From assembly GCA_002840355.1 (NCBI GenBank), contig PHAL01000023.1:37904-73058 (forward strand): a stretch of DNA of 35,155 nt, in the 5' to 3' direction. The notes beneath the pieces were generated by a model. It saw only the letters and a program-made list of their open reading frames with translations. It did not search any database and was not told where the DNA came from. Of this stretch, positions 1-7,452 are shown in pieces (the stretch's first letter is position 1; every line of letters starts with the position of its first letter). This DNA comes from Elusimicrobia bacterium HGW-Elusimicrobia-3 (lineage in GTDB: Bacteria; Elusimicrobiota; Elusimicrobia; Elusimicrobiales; UBA9959). A program made the translations under genes and the position numbers.

Positions 1-791
1 CCGCGCCGCGCGAGGGCGGCCCCGGCGCTTTTATTGGCCGGCGCCCCGGTCCCTGCTGCGGAGCCGGTGACGGCGGTGCCCGCCGCGCCTTTAGGGAGAT
101 CGTGCCTGGCGGCCGCCGCAGGCAGGGGGACGGCGTCTCCGGTGGCGGTGGAACCGTCGAAAGCCCTGGCTAAATTGCCGCCGGCCGAGCCGCCGGTCTG
201 GCTGGTGACGCCATGCAGCGCGGTGTTCGCCGTGCCTTTTGGAATTTCATTTCTGGCGGGGTCGGCTGTAACCGCGGCCTGCCGCTGCAGCGAGGCCGCG
301 GCGCGCAGCGCGACCAGGTCGGCTATGGCCCCGGCGGTAAGGTATGGTCTGAGGGCGTCCCTGTCCTCCGAGTCCAGCCCTTCGGCCGCCGCCTTCTTTA
401 TCATAGCCCTGGTCACCAGAAGCTTCTTCTTGAAGGCCTCCGTCTTGGCCCGGCCCAGCCAAAGCTTTACGGCCGCGGTATCGGCGTCCTTGACCCCGGC
501 GGCGTAGCCGTTGAGCTGCTCCGTATTCCAGGGGCGCATCGCGGCCTCGTAATATTCGGTCATCGCGGCCAGGCGCTCGCCGGCCGGAACGGCGGCCTCG
601 TCGAGCAGCCGGGCCTGTTCGGCCGGGGGCAGCGCCGTCCAGGTTTCGGGGGTGTAGGCTTCGCTCTCTGTGAACAAGGCGAATTCGGGCAGGAAGTCCG
701 GATGCTTCCACTCCACGGCCTCCTGGGCAAAAGCCGGCGCGCCGGCCGTGGCCAGTATAAGCAGGGCTATCAGGAAGCGCGGCGCCTTCAT
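1..791 (-). CDS. secreted hypothetical protein, 3' end cut by window edge
   Basis: The frame is open from the ATG at 791 to the window edge (263 codons), so the C-terminus is missing. Residues 1-22 are a typical Sec signal peptide (basic start, LIALLILATAG core, AFA cleavage region), so the product is exported. Residues 25-170 look alpha-helical and charged. From about residue 180 the sequence becomes Ala/Gly/Thr-rich and contains a degenerate repeat: IPKGTANTA near 183-191 and LPKGAAGTAV near 232-241. No family was recognised. The start is supported by a TTGACA/TAGACT promoter ending 9 bases upstream. The stop of the upstream hypothetical gene is 17 bases away, so the two could also be cotranscribed. 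Function unknown. Confidence 0.75.
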   Translation of the reverse strand, partial: MKAPRFLIALLILATAGAPAFAQEAVEWKHPDFLPEFALFTESEAYTPETWTALPPAEQARLLDEAAVPAGERLAAMTEYYEAAMRPWNTEQLNGYAAGVKDADTAAVKLWLGRAKTEAFKKKLLVTRAMIKKAAAEGLDSEDRDALRPYLTAGAIADLVALRAAASLQRQAAVTADPARNEIPKGTANTALHGVTSQTGGSAGGNLARAFDGSTATGDAVPLPAAAARHDLPKGAAGTAVTGSAAGTGAPANKSAGAALARR

Positions 792-800
792 AGGTAATAT

Positions 801-828
801 AGTCTACCTCATGCCACCGGGTTGTCAA
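801..828 (-). promoter_or_regulatory. sigma70-type promoter of the gene starting at 791
   Basis: On the minus strand, TTGACA (828-823) and TAGACT (806-801) are separated by 16 bases. Predicted initiation is at about 794, only a few bases before the ATG at 791, so the transcript would be nearly leaderless. The -35 box lies inside the 3' end of the upstream coding sequence. Confidence 0.55.
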
Positions 829-1525
829 GGGCGGGCGGGGCGGCGGGAGCGGCTATAGCGCTCAGGCCGTACCTGGCGTAGATCTCGCGCACGCAGTCGG
901 CGTAGGGTTTGCGCTTCTCGGGGGTGAAATCCCGGTAGACCAGTTCCACGGCCCTGCCCGAGCCGAACATGGCGTGGTCTATGGGGAACAGGGCCTCGCT
1001 GCCGGCGGGCAGGAATTCCTTCTTCATCTCCAGGCGCAGCCCCCAGCCGGCCAGCAGCGACAGGCAATATACCCATTTCTGCGTGCTCTTGTTGAAGATC
1101 TTGAGCACCGGGCCGGGGTTCTTGGAGGTATTGGGCCGCATCTCCCAGGTCTGGCCGGGGATGTCGCCGGCGGCGGCCATCAGCTCGGCCCAGAATTCGC
1201 GGAAAGCCTCGGCGGACTTGGGGTAGCGGACGCCGATATGTTTGACGAATTTCTCGAACTCCTCGCGGATGAGCGCGGGATCGGTCTTTACCGTCTTGGC
1301 CCGCTCGCGGTTCTCCTCCTCGAGCTTCAGGCGGGTGGCCAGGTCGCGCAGCGCGGCGGCCTCGGCCTCCGTGGCGGGGGCCAGGTACTGGGACTTGAAG
1401 GTCATGCGCTCGCCGGAGAGCGGCTGCACGGTGACATTGTCGCCGGCCACCTTCACCACCACGCCGAGGGCCTTGTTGATGGTATTGCGCACCGGCGCGT
1501 AAATTTCGAAAGTAGTAGGTTCCAT
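809..1525 (-). CDS. hypothetical cytoplasmic protein, 238 aa
   Basis: A 238-residue protein with no signal peptide or membrane segment. Residues 1-50 (VRNTINKALGVVVKVAGDNVTVQPL) look like a small beta domain. About 50-80 is a charged helix rich in Ala, Glu and Arg, probably a short coiled coil. The rest (about 85-225) is mixed, with a Trp-containing central part (GQTWEMRPNTS, KWVYCLSLLAGWG). The C-terminus is Ala/Pro-rich. No family was recognised and no function is proposed. It is transcribed divergently from radC, with a palindromic repeat between them. A TTGTAGAAT box lies 11 bases before the ATG, giving a very short leader. There is no clear ribosome-binding site. Confidence 0.7.
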   Translation of the reverse strand: MEPTTFEIYAPVRNTINKALGVVVKVAGDNVTVQPLSGERMTFKSQYLAPATEAEAAALRDLATRLKLEEENRERAKTVKTDPALIREEFEKFVKHIGVRYPKSAEAFREFWAELMAAAGDIPGQTWEMRPNTSKNPGPVLKIFNKSTQKWVYCLSLLAGWGLRLEMKKEFLPAGSEALFPIDHAMFGSGRAVELVYRDFTPEKRKPYADCVREIYARYGLSAIAAPAAPPALDNPVA

Positions 1526-1536
1526 AAGTTCCCATA

Positions 1537-1545
1537 ATTCTACAA
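1537..1545 (-). promoter_or_regulatory. candidate -10 box TTGTAGAAT
   Basis: Reads TTGTAGAAT on the minus strand, 11 bases before the ATG at 1525. No convincing -35 box was seen. The same TTGTANAAT pattern precedes htpX, the SRAP gene and tRNA-Val. Confidence 0.4.
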
Positions 1546-1552
1546 AAGTTCT

Positions 1553-1594
1553 CTATCGAGGCTCCCTATCGAGGCTTCGCCTCGATAGGGAGCC
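1553..1594. repeat. CTATCGAGGC palindromic repeat, copy A
   Basis: A direct copy of CTATCGAGGCT is followed by a perfect 16-bp inverted repeat (1560-1575 and 1579-1594) around a 3-base TTC loop. It lies between two divergent genes, upstream of the radC promoter. A related copy with the same order of parts lies at 4733-4766. It has no T-run on either side, so it is not an ordinary terminator. It is probably a dispersed REP-like element. Confidence 0.7.
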
Positions 1595-1619
1595 CTTCCT
1601 CCTGCAACCCGACAAGCCC

Positions 1620-1647
1620 TTGACGGGGTGACCTGCTAGGCTATAAC
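1620..1647 (+). promoter_or_regulatory. radC promoter
   Basis: TTGACG (1620-1625) and TATAAC (1642-1647) are separated by 16 bases. Predicted initiation is near 1654, leaving a leader of about 20 bases that contains the GGGGGGA ribosome-binding site of radC. Confidence 0.55.
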
Positions 1648-1672
1648 GGGGCCGAAAGGCGAAGGGGGGACT

Positions 1673-2347
1673 ATGAGAGGAGCAGGAGCCATACAGGACA
1701 TGCCGAGGGTAGAGCGCCCGCGCGAGAAGCTGATGCGCTACGGGCCGGAGAAGCTGGCCGACGAGGAATTGCTGGCCATACTGCTGCGCACGGGCAACCG
1801 GGGAACGGGGGTGCTGGACCTGGCCGGGGAATTGCTGCGGAAATTCGGCCGAAGCGACATCGCCAAGGCCGGCTTCGCCGAGCTGCGGGCCGCGCACGGG
1901 CTGGGGCCGGCCCGGGCCTGCGAGATCCTGGCCGCTTTCGAGCTGGGCCGCCGCTACCTGCACGGCAAGAAGGCCGGCATCTACCTCAAGCCGCGCGACA
2001 TCTGGGAGGAGCTGCGCGACATCCGCGACCAGAAGAAGGAACACTTCATCGTGTTCTACCTCGACACGCGCAACCAGGAGATCAAGCGCGACATCGTCTC
2101 CATCGGCACGCTGAACTATAATCTGGTGCACCCGCGCGAGGTGTTCGAGCCGGCGGTCAAGAACCTGGCGGCCAGCGTGATAGTGGCGCACAATCACCCG
2201 TCGGGCTGCCTGGAGCCTTCCGACGAGGACCTGAGCCTGACCAAGCGGCTGGCCCAGGCCGGCAAGCTGCTGGGCATAGAGCTGCTGGACCACGTGATAG
2301 TGACGCGGGAGGGCTTCATGAGCTTCAAGCAGAAAGGGCTGATGTAG
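1673..2347 (+). CDS. radC: RadC family JAB/MPN-domain protein
   Basis: A 224-residue member of the RadC (DUF2466) family. Residues 11-40 carry the family N-terminus (ERPREKLMRYGPEKLADEELLA), followed by a helix-hairpin-helix-like stretch around 65-92. The C-terminal JAMM-type domain shows a metal-binding set: E123, then H173-x-H175-x7-S183-x2-D186 in AHNHPSGCLEPSDED. Such proteins are predicted zinc metal-dependent hydrolases. The historical link to DNA repair has not held up, and the true role is unclear. The ATG at 1673 follows an AGGGGGG ribosome-binding site. Met10 is a possible later start that matches many homologues. The gene is monocistronic, with its own promoter and a likely terminator. 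Confidence 0.93.
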   Translation: MRGAGAIQDMPRVERPREKLMRYGPEKLADEELLAILLRTGNRGTGVLDLAGELLRKFGRSDIAKAGFAELRAAHGLGPARACEILAAFELGRRYLHGKKAGIYLKPRDIWEELRDIRDQKKEHFIVFYLDTRNQEIKRDIVSIGTLNYNLVHPREVFEPAVKNLAASVIVAHNHPSGCLEPSDEDLSLTKRLAQAGKLLGIELLDHVIVTREGFMSFKQKGLM

Positions 2348-2352
2348 CCTCC

Positions 2353-2389
2353 GCCCGTCGGCGCATTGGCCCGGCGGGCCGGCTTTTTT
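2353..2389 (+). terminator. likely terminator after radC
   Basis: Arms GCCCGTCGG (2353-2361) and CCGGCGGGC (2371-2379) pair with one mismatch and are followed shortly by six T residues (2384-2389). It is a weaker match than the other terminators here. Confidence 0.5.
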
Positions 2390-2427
2390 ATATCCTATAC
2401 CGGAAGCTGCGATTTCCCGGAGGAAAA

Positions 2428-4731
2428 ATGAGCGACGCATACGTATCCAAAATAGCCGGAGAACTGAAACTGAACCCGGCCGGAGTGGCCGCGGTCATGG
2501 GCCTGTTCAAGGAAGACGCCACCATCCCTTTCATCGCCCGCTACCGCAAGGAAGCCACCGGCAACCTGGACGAGGTGGCCATCGGCAAGATACAGGAGCG
2601 GCTGGAGCAGCTCAAAGAGCTGGACACCCGCCGCGAGGCCATCCTGAAGTCGCTGGCCGAGCGCAACCTCCTTACGCCCGAACTCAAGGCCAAAATAGAC
2701 GCGGCCGAAGTACTCTCCAAGCTGGAGGACATTTACCTGCCTTTCCGCCCCAAGCGCCGCACCCGCGCCACGATTGCCAAGGAAAAAGGCCTCGAGCCCC
2801 TGGCCGACCAGGTGTACGCGCAGGGCAATGAAGACCCCGCCGCGCTGGCCGCCCCTTTTATCAGCGAGGAGAAGGGCGTGAAGACCGCCGCCGAGGCCCT
2901 GGCCGGGGCGCGCGACATTATAGCCGAACGCGTGAGCGAGGACGAGGGCGCCCGCGCCCGCCTGCGCCAGCTTTTCGCCCAGAAAGGGGTTTTCCACTCC
3001 AAGGTGCTGAGCGGCAAAGAGGCGGAAGGCGCGAAGTTCAAAGACTATTTCGACTGGAAAGAGCCGGCCGCCAAGGCCCCGTCACACCGCATCCTCGCGA
3101 TGCGGCGCGGCGAGACCGAGGGTTTTCTGTCGATGCGCATAGAGGTGGAGGCCGAGGAGGCCATAGCCCTGCTCGAGCCGCTGTTCGTTCTTAACGGCGG
3201 CGCCTGCGGCCAGCAGGTAAAAGAAGCCGTGACCGACGGCTATAACCGCCTGCTCGCCATCTCCATGGAGGGCGAGGCCCGCCTGGAGACAAAGAAGCGC
3301 GCCGACGCCGAGGCTATAGGCGTGTTCGCCCGAAACCTGCGCGAGATCCTGATGAGCTCGCCGCTGGGCCACAAGAATATCCTGGCGCTGGACCCGGGCT
3401 TCCGCACCGGCTGCAAGCTGGTCTGCCTCGACAGCAACGGCAAGCTGATCCACGACGACGTGGTGTATCCGCATAACGGCGACGGCGCCGCCGCTGGCGC
3501 CGCCGCCAAGGTGAAGGAGCTCGCCGCCAGGTTCAAGACCGAGGTCATCGCCATCGGCAACGGCACCGCCGGCCGCGAGACCGAGGAGTTCGCCCGCGGC
3601 CTTAAGCTCGAAGGCGTGACCATAGTGATGGTCAACGAGAGCGGCGCGTCGGTGTATTCCGCCTCCGAAGTGGCCCGCAACGAGTTCCCGGACAAGGACG
3701 TCACCGTGCGCGGCGCCGTGTCCATCGGCCGCCGGCTGATGGACCCGCTGGCCGAGCTGGTGAAGATCGACCCCAAATCCATAGGCGTGGGCCAGTACCA
3801 GCACGACGTGGACCAGAACGGCCTGAAGAAGAGCCTGGACGCCACGGTGGAGAGCTGCGTCAACAGCGTGGGCGTGGAGGTGAACACCGCCAGCCGCGAG
3901 CTGCTGAGCTATGTGTCCGGCCTGAACGCCGCGCTGGCCAAGAACATCGTGGAATTCCGCAACGAGAACGGGGCCTTCCCTTCGCGCGCCGCGCTGAAAA
4001 AAGTGCCGCGCCTCGGGCCCAAGGCCTTCGAGCAGGCCGCCGGTTTCCTGCGCCTGTCGGCCGGCAAGAACCCGCTGGACGCCAGCGCCGTGCACCCCGA
4101 GCGCTACGGCATTGTGGAGCAGATGGCCGCCGACCTGGGCTGCACCGTGGTCGACCTGATGGACAAGGCGGAGCTGCGCTCGAAGATCGATATCAAGAAA
4201 TACATCTCCGACGGCGTGGGTGAGCCCACCCTCAGGGATATCCTGGCCGAGCTGGCCAAGCCCGGCCGCGACCCGCGCAAGCAGTTCGAGGCTTTCGTCT
4301 TCGGCGAGGCGCAGAAGATAGGCGACCTCAAGCCCGGTCAGAAATTGCCCGGCATAGTCACCAACGTGGCCGCCTTCGGCGCTTTCGTGGACATCGGCGT
4401 GCACCAGGACGGCCTGGTGCATATCAGCGAGCTCTCCGACCGCTACGTGCAGGACGCGGCGGCGGTGGTGAAAGTGGGCCAGCGGGTTAGCGTGACGGTG
4501 ATAGACGTGGACCTGCCGCGCAACCGCATCGCCCTCTCGATGAAGTCCAACCCGCTGGTCGGGCCCCGCGAGAGCCGCGGCCCCCGCCAGGAGCCGGCGC
4601 AGGCCCAGGCCGGCCCCAGGCCCGGATTCAACCGCGACCGCCGTCCGGACAACCGCCCGCGCCAGGCCGAGGCCCCGGCCGGTTCCATGGCCGAGGCCCT
4701 GAAAGCCTTCATGGAAAAGCGCCGCAACTGA
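2428..4731 (+). CDS. tex: Tex family transcription accessory / RNA-binding protein
   Basis: A 767-residue, full-length Tex (Spt6-related) protein. The N-terminal helical Tex domain begins at residue 1 (ATIPFIARYRKEATGNLDE near 31-48). A YqgF/RNase H-like fold starts at about 317 (LALDPGFRTGCK). Helix-hairpin-helix motifs lie at about 480-550 (the VGVEVNTAS region and PRLGPKAFEQAAGF). A C-terminal S1 RNA-binding domain spans about 632-705 (GIVTNVAAFGAFVDIG, DGLVHISEL). Residues 715-767 are a basic Pro/Arg/Gln-rich tail, probably disordered. Tex proteins bind nucleic acid and affect transcription and stress tolerance in other bacteria. The ATG at 2428 follows GGAGGAAAA. The gene stands alone and ends just before a repeat and a strong terminator. 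Confidence 0.96.
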   Translation: MSDAYVSKIAGELKLNPAGVAAVMGLFKEDATIPFIARYRKEATGNLDEVAIGKIQERLEQLKELDTRREAILKSLAERNLLTPELKAKIDAAEVLSKLEDIYLPFRPKRRTRATIAKEKGLEPLADQVYAQGNEDPAALAAPFISEEKGVKTAAEALAGARDIIAERVSEDEGARARLRQLFAQKGVFHSKVLSGKEAEGAKFKDYFDWKEPAAKAPSHRILAMRRGETEGFLSMRIEVEAEEAIALLEPLFVLNGGACGQQVKEAVTDGYNRLLAISMEGEARLETKKRADAEAIGVFARNLREILMSSPLGHKNILALDPGFRTGCKLVCLDSNGKLIHDDVVYPHNGDGAAAGAAAKVKELAARFKTEVIAIGNGTAGRETEEFARGLKLEGVTIVMVNESGASVYSASEVARNEFPDKDVTVRGAVSIGRRLMDPLAELVKIDPKSIGVGQYQHDVDQNGLKKSLDATVESCVNSVGVEVNTASRELLSYVSGLNAALAKNIVEFRNENGAFPSRAALKKVPRLGPKAFEQAAGFLRLSAGKNPLDASAVHPERYGIVEQMAADLGCTVVDLMDKAELRSKIDIKKYISDGVGEPTLRDILAELAKPGRDPRKQFEAFVFGEAQKIGDLKPGQKLPGIVTNVAAFGAFVDIGVHQDGLVHISELSDRYVQDAAAVVKVGQRVSVTVIDVDLPRNRIALSMKSNPLVGPRESRGPRQEPAQAQAGPRPGFNRDRRPDNRPRQAEAPAGSMAEALKAFMEKRRN

Positions 4732-4732
4732 A

Positions 4733-4766
4733 CTATCGAGCTTCCTATCGAGGCAAGCCTCGATAG
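4733..4766. repeat. CTATCGAGGC palindromic repeat, copy B
   Basis: CTATCGAG (4733-4740) is followed by an inverted repeat, CTATCGAGGC (4745-4754) and GCCTCGATAG (4757-4766), around a 2-base AA loop. The order matches copy A at 1553-1594, with differences in the linker, loop and outer arm. It begins one base after the tex stop codon and directly precedes the terminator. Confidence 0.65.
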
Positions 4767-4770
4767 AAGG

Positions 4771-4799
4771 GACGCCCGCCAGCGCGGGCGTCTTTTTTT
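4771..4799 (+). terminator. rho-independent terminator of tex
   Basis: A perfect 9-bp stem GACGCCCGC/GCGGGCGTC (4771-4779, 4784-4792) with a CAGC loop is followed by seven T residues. Confidence 0.9.
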
Positions 4800-4839
4800 G
4801 CTGGGTATATAGGGCCCAGGCGCGTAGGCCCTTTAGGCC

Positions 4840-4872
4840 TTGCCGATTCAAGGGGGGGCTGTTAGACTATAA
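4840..4872 (+). promoter_or_regulatory. promoter of the tandem secreted-protein operon
   Basis: TTGCCG (4840-4845), a 17-base spacer and TAGACT (4863-4868, within TAGACTATAA). Initiation near 4875 would fall on or after the first possible ATG. This supports the second ATG (4890), which has its own AAGGGA ribosome-binding site. Confidence 0.5.
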
Positions 4873-4889
4873 GCATGAAAGGGACTTTT

Positions 4890-6155
4890 ATGAAAAAAAT
4901 TATCCTCACCCTGATCGCGTCGCTCGGTCTCACGGCCTCTGGTTACGCCGGGGATTTCGGCCTCGAGTCTCTCAGCGTAGCCGACCTGAAGGCTTCGCAG
5001 GAGAACCTGGCGCTGGGCGTGCCGACCCCCGAGGACATCGAGGGCGTCAACAAGTCGCCCAACCTGGCCTCCCCTTTCCTGGACCTGACCATCAAGCTGC
5101 CCTTCGCCTCGCTGAGCTCTCGCCTCGCCGAGCTGCCCGGAGTGAAAGTACAGCCGATCAACCCGGGCGCGCCCATCCTCTTCAAACAGGCCGACCACAT
5201 CGCTTTCAGCAACGTGGCCGTGAACTATAACGGCATAGAGGTGGAGCCCACCATCCTCATCAAGCCCGCCTTCGAAGGTCTTAATAAACTCTCCATAAAG
5301 GTGATGAGGGTGGAGGCCGACATAGCCTTCGGCCCCGCCAAGGCCCTGCCCGCGGAGCTGGATAAGGACGGCCTGATGGAGATGGTGATGACCAGCCTCA
5401 CCACCGGCATGCTGCAGTCCATGGACGAGGCCTTCGCCAAGAACAAGGTGAACCTGCGCGCCAAGGACGTGCTGGTGTTCGCCTACGACCGCCGCAGCTG
5501 GACGCTGCGCGCCACCGTGAACCCCAATTTCATCGCGCCGCTGATGCCCGGCCTGATCAGCAACGTCAGCCTCTCCAACTTCAGCTTCGACGCCGAAGGC
5601 TTCGCCCTCAGCGTGAAGACCGGCTCCGCCAACGCCGCCCAGCTGGCCGGCTACAACCTGACGCTGTCCGACGGCCTGCTCGACAACTTCATCAACCAGT
5701 TCACGCAGGGCACCGACTTCACCTTCCACCCGCAGGGCAAGGAAGGCGGCCTGAAGTTCCGCGCGGACGGCCGCCTGGAGATAGCCGGCAAGATCTACGC
5801 CCGCGACGTGTTCGGCAAGCCCAACGTCTACTTCAAGGCGACCATCCTGGCCGAGTGCGTGGGGCCCAACACGCTGCGCGTGAAAGTGGAGCGCGTGGAC
5901 GTGGACAAGGCCTACGGCATCGGCATCCCCGGCTTCCTCAACAACTGGATACAGGGCAAGGTCATCCGCTCCATCACCGAGACGCTGGTGAGCAACCCCG
6001 CCATGGCCAAGGTGATGACCGCCAGCAAGCTCGACGACAAGACCGTGCGCATCGTGCTCAAGAGCAGCGCTTTCATGCCCTCCTTCGCCAAGGGCGCCGT
6101 GATCCAGAGACTCAAGATAGCCAACGGCCTGCTGTACCTTGGCTTCGACCTGTGA
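4890..6155 (+). CDS. secreted protein with an internal duplication, possible lipid-binding (TULIP/LmeA-like) fold
   Basis: A 421-residue exported protein. Residues 1-20 are a signal peptide (KKIILTLIASLG, SGYA-GD). Two halves look related. In the first (about 63-243), IKVMRVEADIAFG near 136-148 is followed by WTLRATVNPNFIAPLMPG and NFSFDAEGFALSV. In the second (about 255-421), VKVERVDVDKAYGIG near 331-345 is followed by VRIVLKSSAFMPSFAKG and KIANGLLYLGFDL. The long alternating beta pattern and ADGRLEIAGKIYA recall LmeA/BPI-like lipid-binding proteins, but this is inference from pattern only. I chose the ATG at 4890 (AAGGGA five bases upstream) over the in-frame ATG at 4875, which sits at the predicted transcription start. 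A shorter paralogue follows 23 bases downstream. Confidence 0.72.
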   Translation: MKKIILTLIASLGLTASGYAGDFGLESLSVADLKASQENLALGVPTPEDIEGVNKSPNLASPFLDLTIKLPFASLSSRLAELPGVKVQPINPGAPILFKQADHIAFSNVAVNYNGIEVEPTILIKPAFEGLNKLSIKVMRVEADIAFGPAKALPAELDKDGLMEMVMTSLTTGMLQSMDEAFAKNKVNLRAKDVLVFAYDRRSWTLRATVNPNFIAPLMPGLISNVSLSNFSFDAEGFALSVKTGSANAAQLAGYNLTLSDGLLDNFINQFTQGTDFTFHPQGKEGGLKFRADGRLEIAGKIYARDVFGKPNVYFKATILAECVGPNTLRVKVERVDVDKAYGIGIPGFLNNWIQGKVIRSITETLVSNPAMAKVMTASKLDDKTVRIVLKSSAFMPSFAKGAVIQRLKIANGLLYLGFDL

Positions 6156-6178
6156 GCGGAACGGCAAGAGGAAAATTT

Positions 6179-6931
6179 ATGAAAAAACTCACTTTCCTGA
6201 TAGCGATAGCGGCCCTGCTCGGAGCCGGCACCGCCTACGCGCAGCAGTTCGACCTCTCCGAACTTGACGCCGGCGACGTGCGCGCCGCGCAGTACGACTT
6301 CCGGGCCCCGGCCCCGCTGGCCGACGTTTCCGAGAAGGCCGCGCAGACCGGCAGCGACCTGCTGGGCCTGGACGTGAACGTCCGCGTGCCCTACAAGCTG
6401 ATGAAGAACGCCGTGACGGCGATGGCCGCCACAGAGAGCCGCCTGACGATCATCGACCGCAACGCCGCGGTGGTCTTCAAGTACGGCGAATTCCTGCGCA
6501 TCAGCAACCTCAAGATAGACCAGGGCGGCATCATCATCATCCCCACGCTGACGCTCAAGCCCTATTTCAACGGTACCGACCGGCTGGCCGTGCGGGTGCA
6601 GCGCATACAGCTGCACGCCTCCATGGAGCCCTCGGTGAAAGCCGCGCCGCCGCAGATAGACCAGGAGCAGATCATGGTGCAGGTGATGGACGTGCTGATC
6701 AAGGGCGTCTACTCCGCCCTCGACGCCAAGCTCAAGGCCAAGAACATCCCGCTCAGGGCGCAGGACGTGGTGGCGCTGCGCTACGACAAGGCCGCCTGGA
6801 CGCTGCACGCGCAGCTGTCCTCCAGGATAATGGGGCACTTCATTCCCGCCGGCCTCATCGGCGACCTGCACCTCACCGGCTTCTCCTTCAGCGACTCCGG
6901 CCTGGCCATCAAGCTGCAGACCGCCAACTGA
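6179..6931 (+). CDS. secreted paralogue of the upstream gene, single-domain version
   Basis: A 250-residue exported protein with a signal peptide at residues 1-21 (FLIAIAALLGAGTAYA-QQ). It aligns by eye with the first half of the preceding gene product over most of its mature length. Examples are PTLTLKPYFNGTDRLAVRVQRIQL against PTILIKPAFEGLNKLSIKVMRVEA, and AAWTLHAQLSSRIMGHFIPAGLI against RSWTLRATVNPNFIAPLMPGLI. It lacks the second half. The ATG at 6179 follows GAGGAAAATTT. Cotranscription with the upstream gene is likely (23-base gap, shared terminator). The function is unknown. An envelope lipid-binding role for the pair is speculative. Confidence 0.75.
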   Translation: MKKLTFLIAIAALLGAGTAYAQQFDLSELDAGDVRAAQYDFRAPAPLADVSEKAAQTGSDLLGLDVNVRVPYKLMKNAVTAMAATESRLTIIDRNAAVVFKYGEFLRISNLKIDQGGIIIIPTLTLKPYFNGTDRLAVRVQRIQLHASMEPSVKAAPPQIDQEQIMVQVMDVLIKGVYSALDAKLKAKNIPLRAQDVVALRYDKAAWTLHAQLSSRIMGHFIPAGLIGDLHLTGFSFSDSGLAIKLQTAN

Positions 6932-6950
6932 GCCGCTGTCCCGGTAAAGA

Positions 6951-6983
6951 AAGCCCCGCCCGGCGCGGGGCTTTTCTTTTTTT
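6951..6983 (+). terminator. rho-independent terminator
   Basis: A stem AAGCCCCGC/GCGGGGCTT (6951-6959, 6965-6973) is followed by a T-rich tail ending in seven T residues. It closes the two-gene operon. Confidence 0.9.
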
Positions 6984-7006
6984 GCGGCGCCGCGCGCCGA
7001 TTTTCC

Positions 7007-7012
7007 TATAAT
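7007..7012 (+). promoter_or_regulatory. -10 box of the PAS gene
   Basis: A perfect TATAAT. No good -35 box lies 17 bases upstream. Initiation near 7019 falls after the ATG at 7016, so the ATG at 7043 with AGGAGG is preferred as the start. Confidence 0.5.
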
Positions 7013-7042
7013 CTTATGAGTCTTACTGCGGCAGGAGGGAAC

Positions 7043-7450
7043 ATGCTTTTCGACAGAATGAGCGCGGAGATGGTGAAGGCGATGATAGAGGCCGTGCCGG
7101 CCGAGCTGACCGTCATAGACGCCAGCGACGAGGTGGTGGGCTGGAACAAGCACGAGACGCGCCTTTTCAAGCGCCCTATGACCGCCATGGGCATGAACTT
7201 CCGTCAATGCCACCCGGAGCACAGCCTGGCCATGGTGGAAAAGCTGGTGGCCGACCTGAAGTCCGGCGCCCGCGACAAGGCCACCTTCTGGATAGACCTG
7301 GAAGTGGCCAAAGGCGAGCCGAAGCACAAGATCTTCATAGAGTTCTACGCGCTGCGCGACGAGAAAGGCAAGTATCTCGGCTGCATGGAATTCACGCAGG
7401 ACGTGCAGGCCATCAGGGACCTGCAGGGCCAAAAACGTTTGATGGACTAG
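7043..7450 (+). CDS. single PAS-domain protein (DUF438-type PAS)
   Basis: A 135-residue protein made almost wholly of one PAS domain: AVPAELTVIDASDEVVGWN near 17-35, the FRQCHPEHS segment near 53-61, and the closing strands KIFIEFYALRDEKGKYLGCMEF with a TQDVQAIRDLQGQKRL helix. The CHP-x-S box, the VEKLVADLKSG helix and the C-terminal pattern resemble the PAS domain found at the end of DUF438 proteins. Such domains sense ligands or redox state and some bind heme, but no ligand can be assigned here. There is no output domain, so it may act by protein contact. The start at 7043 has AGGAGG four bases upstream. The upstream in-frame ATG at 7016 overlaps the predicted transcription start. Confidence 0.82.
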   Translation: MLFDRMSAEMVKAMIEAVPAELTVIDASDEVVGWNKHETRLFKRPMTAMGMNFRQCHPEHSLAMVEKLVADLKSGARDKATFWIDLEVAKGEPKHKIFIEFYALRDEKGKYLGCMEFTQDVQAIRDLQGQKRLMD

Positions 7451-7452
7451 CG

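Noticed and set aside
3082-4851. Long minus-strand open frame (589 codons) opposite tex
   Set aside because: It is antisense to a clear full-length Tex, with low-complexity Ala/Gly/His/Leu/Val composition typical of GC-rich shadow frames. It has no recognisable domain or ribosome-binding site.
4875-4889. Earlier in-frame ATG for the secreted protein
   Set aside because: It coincides with the predicted transcription start. The next ATG (4890) has AAGGGA at good spacing and starts a cleaner signal peptide.
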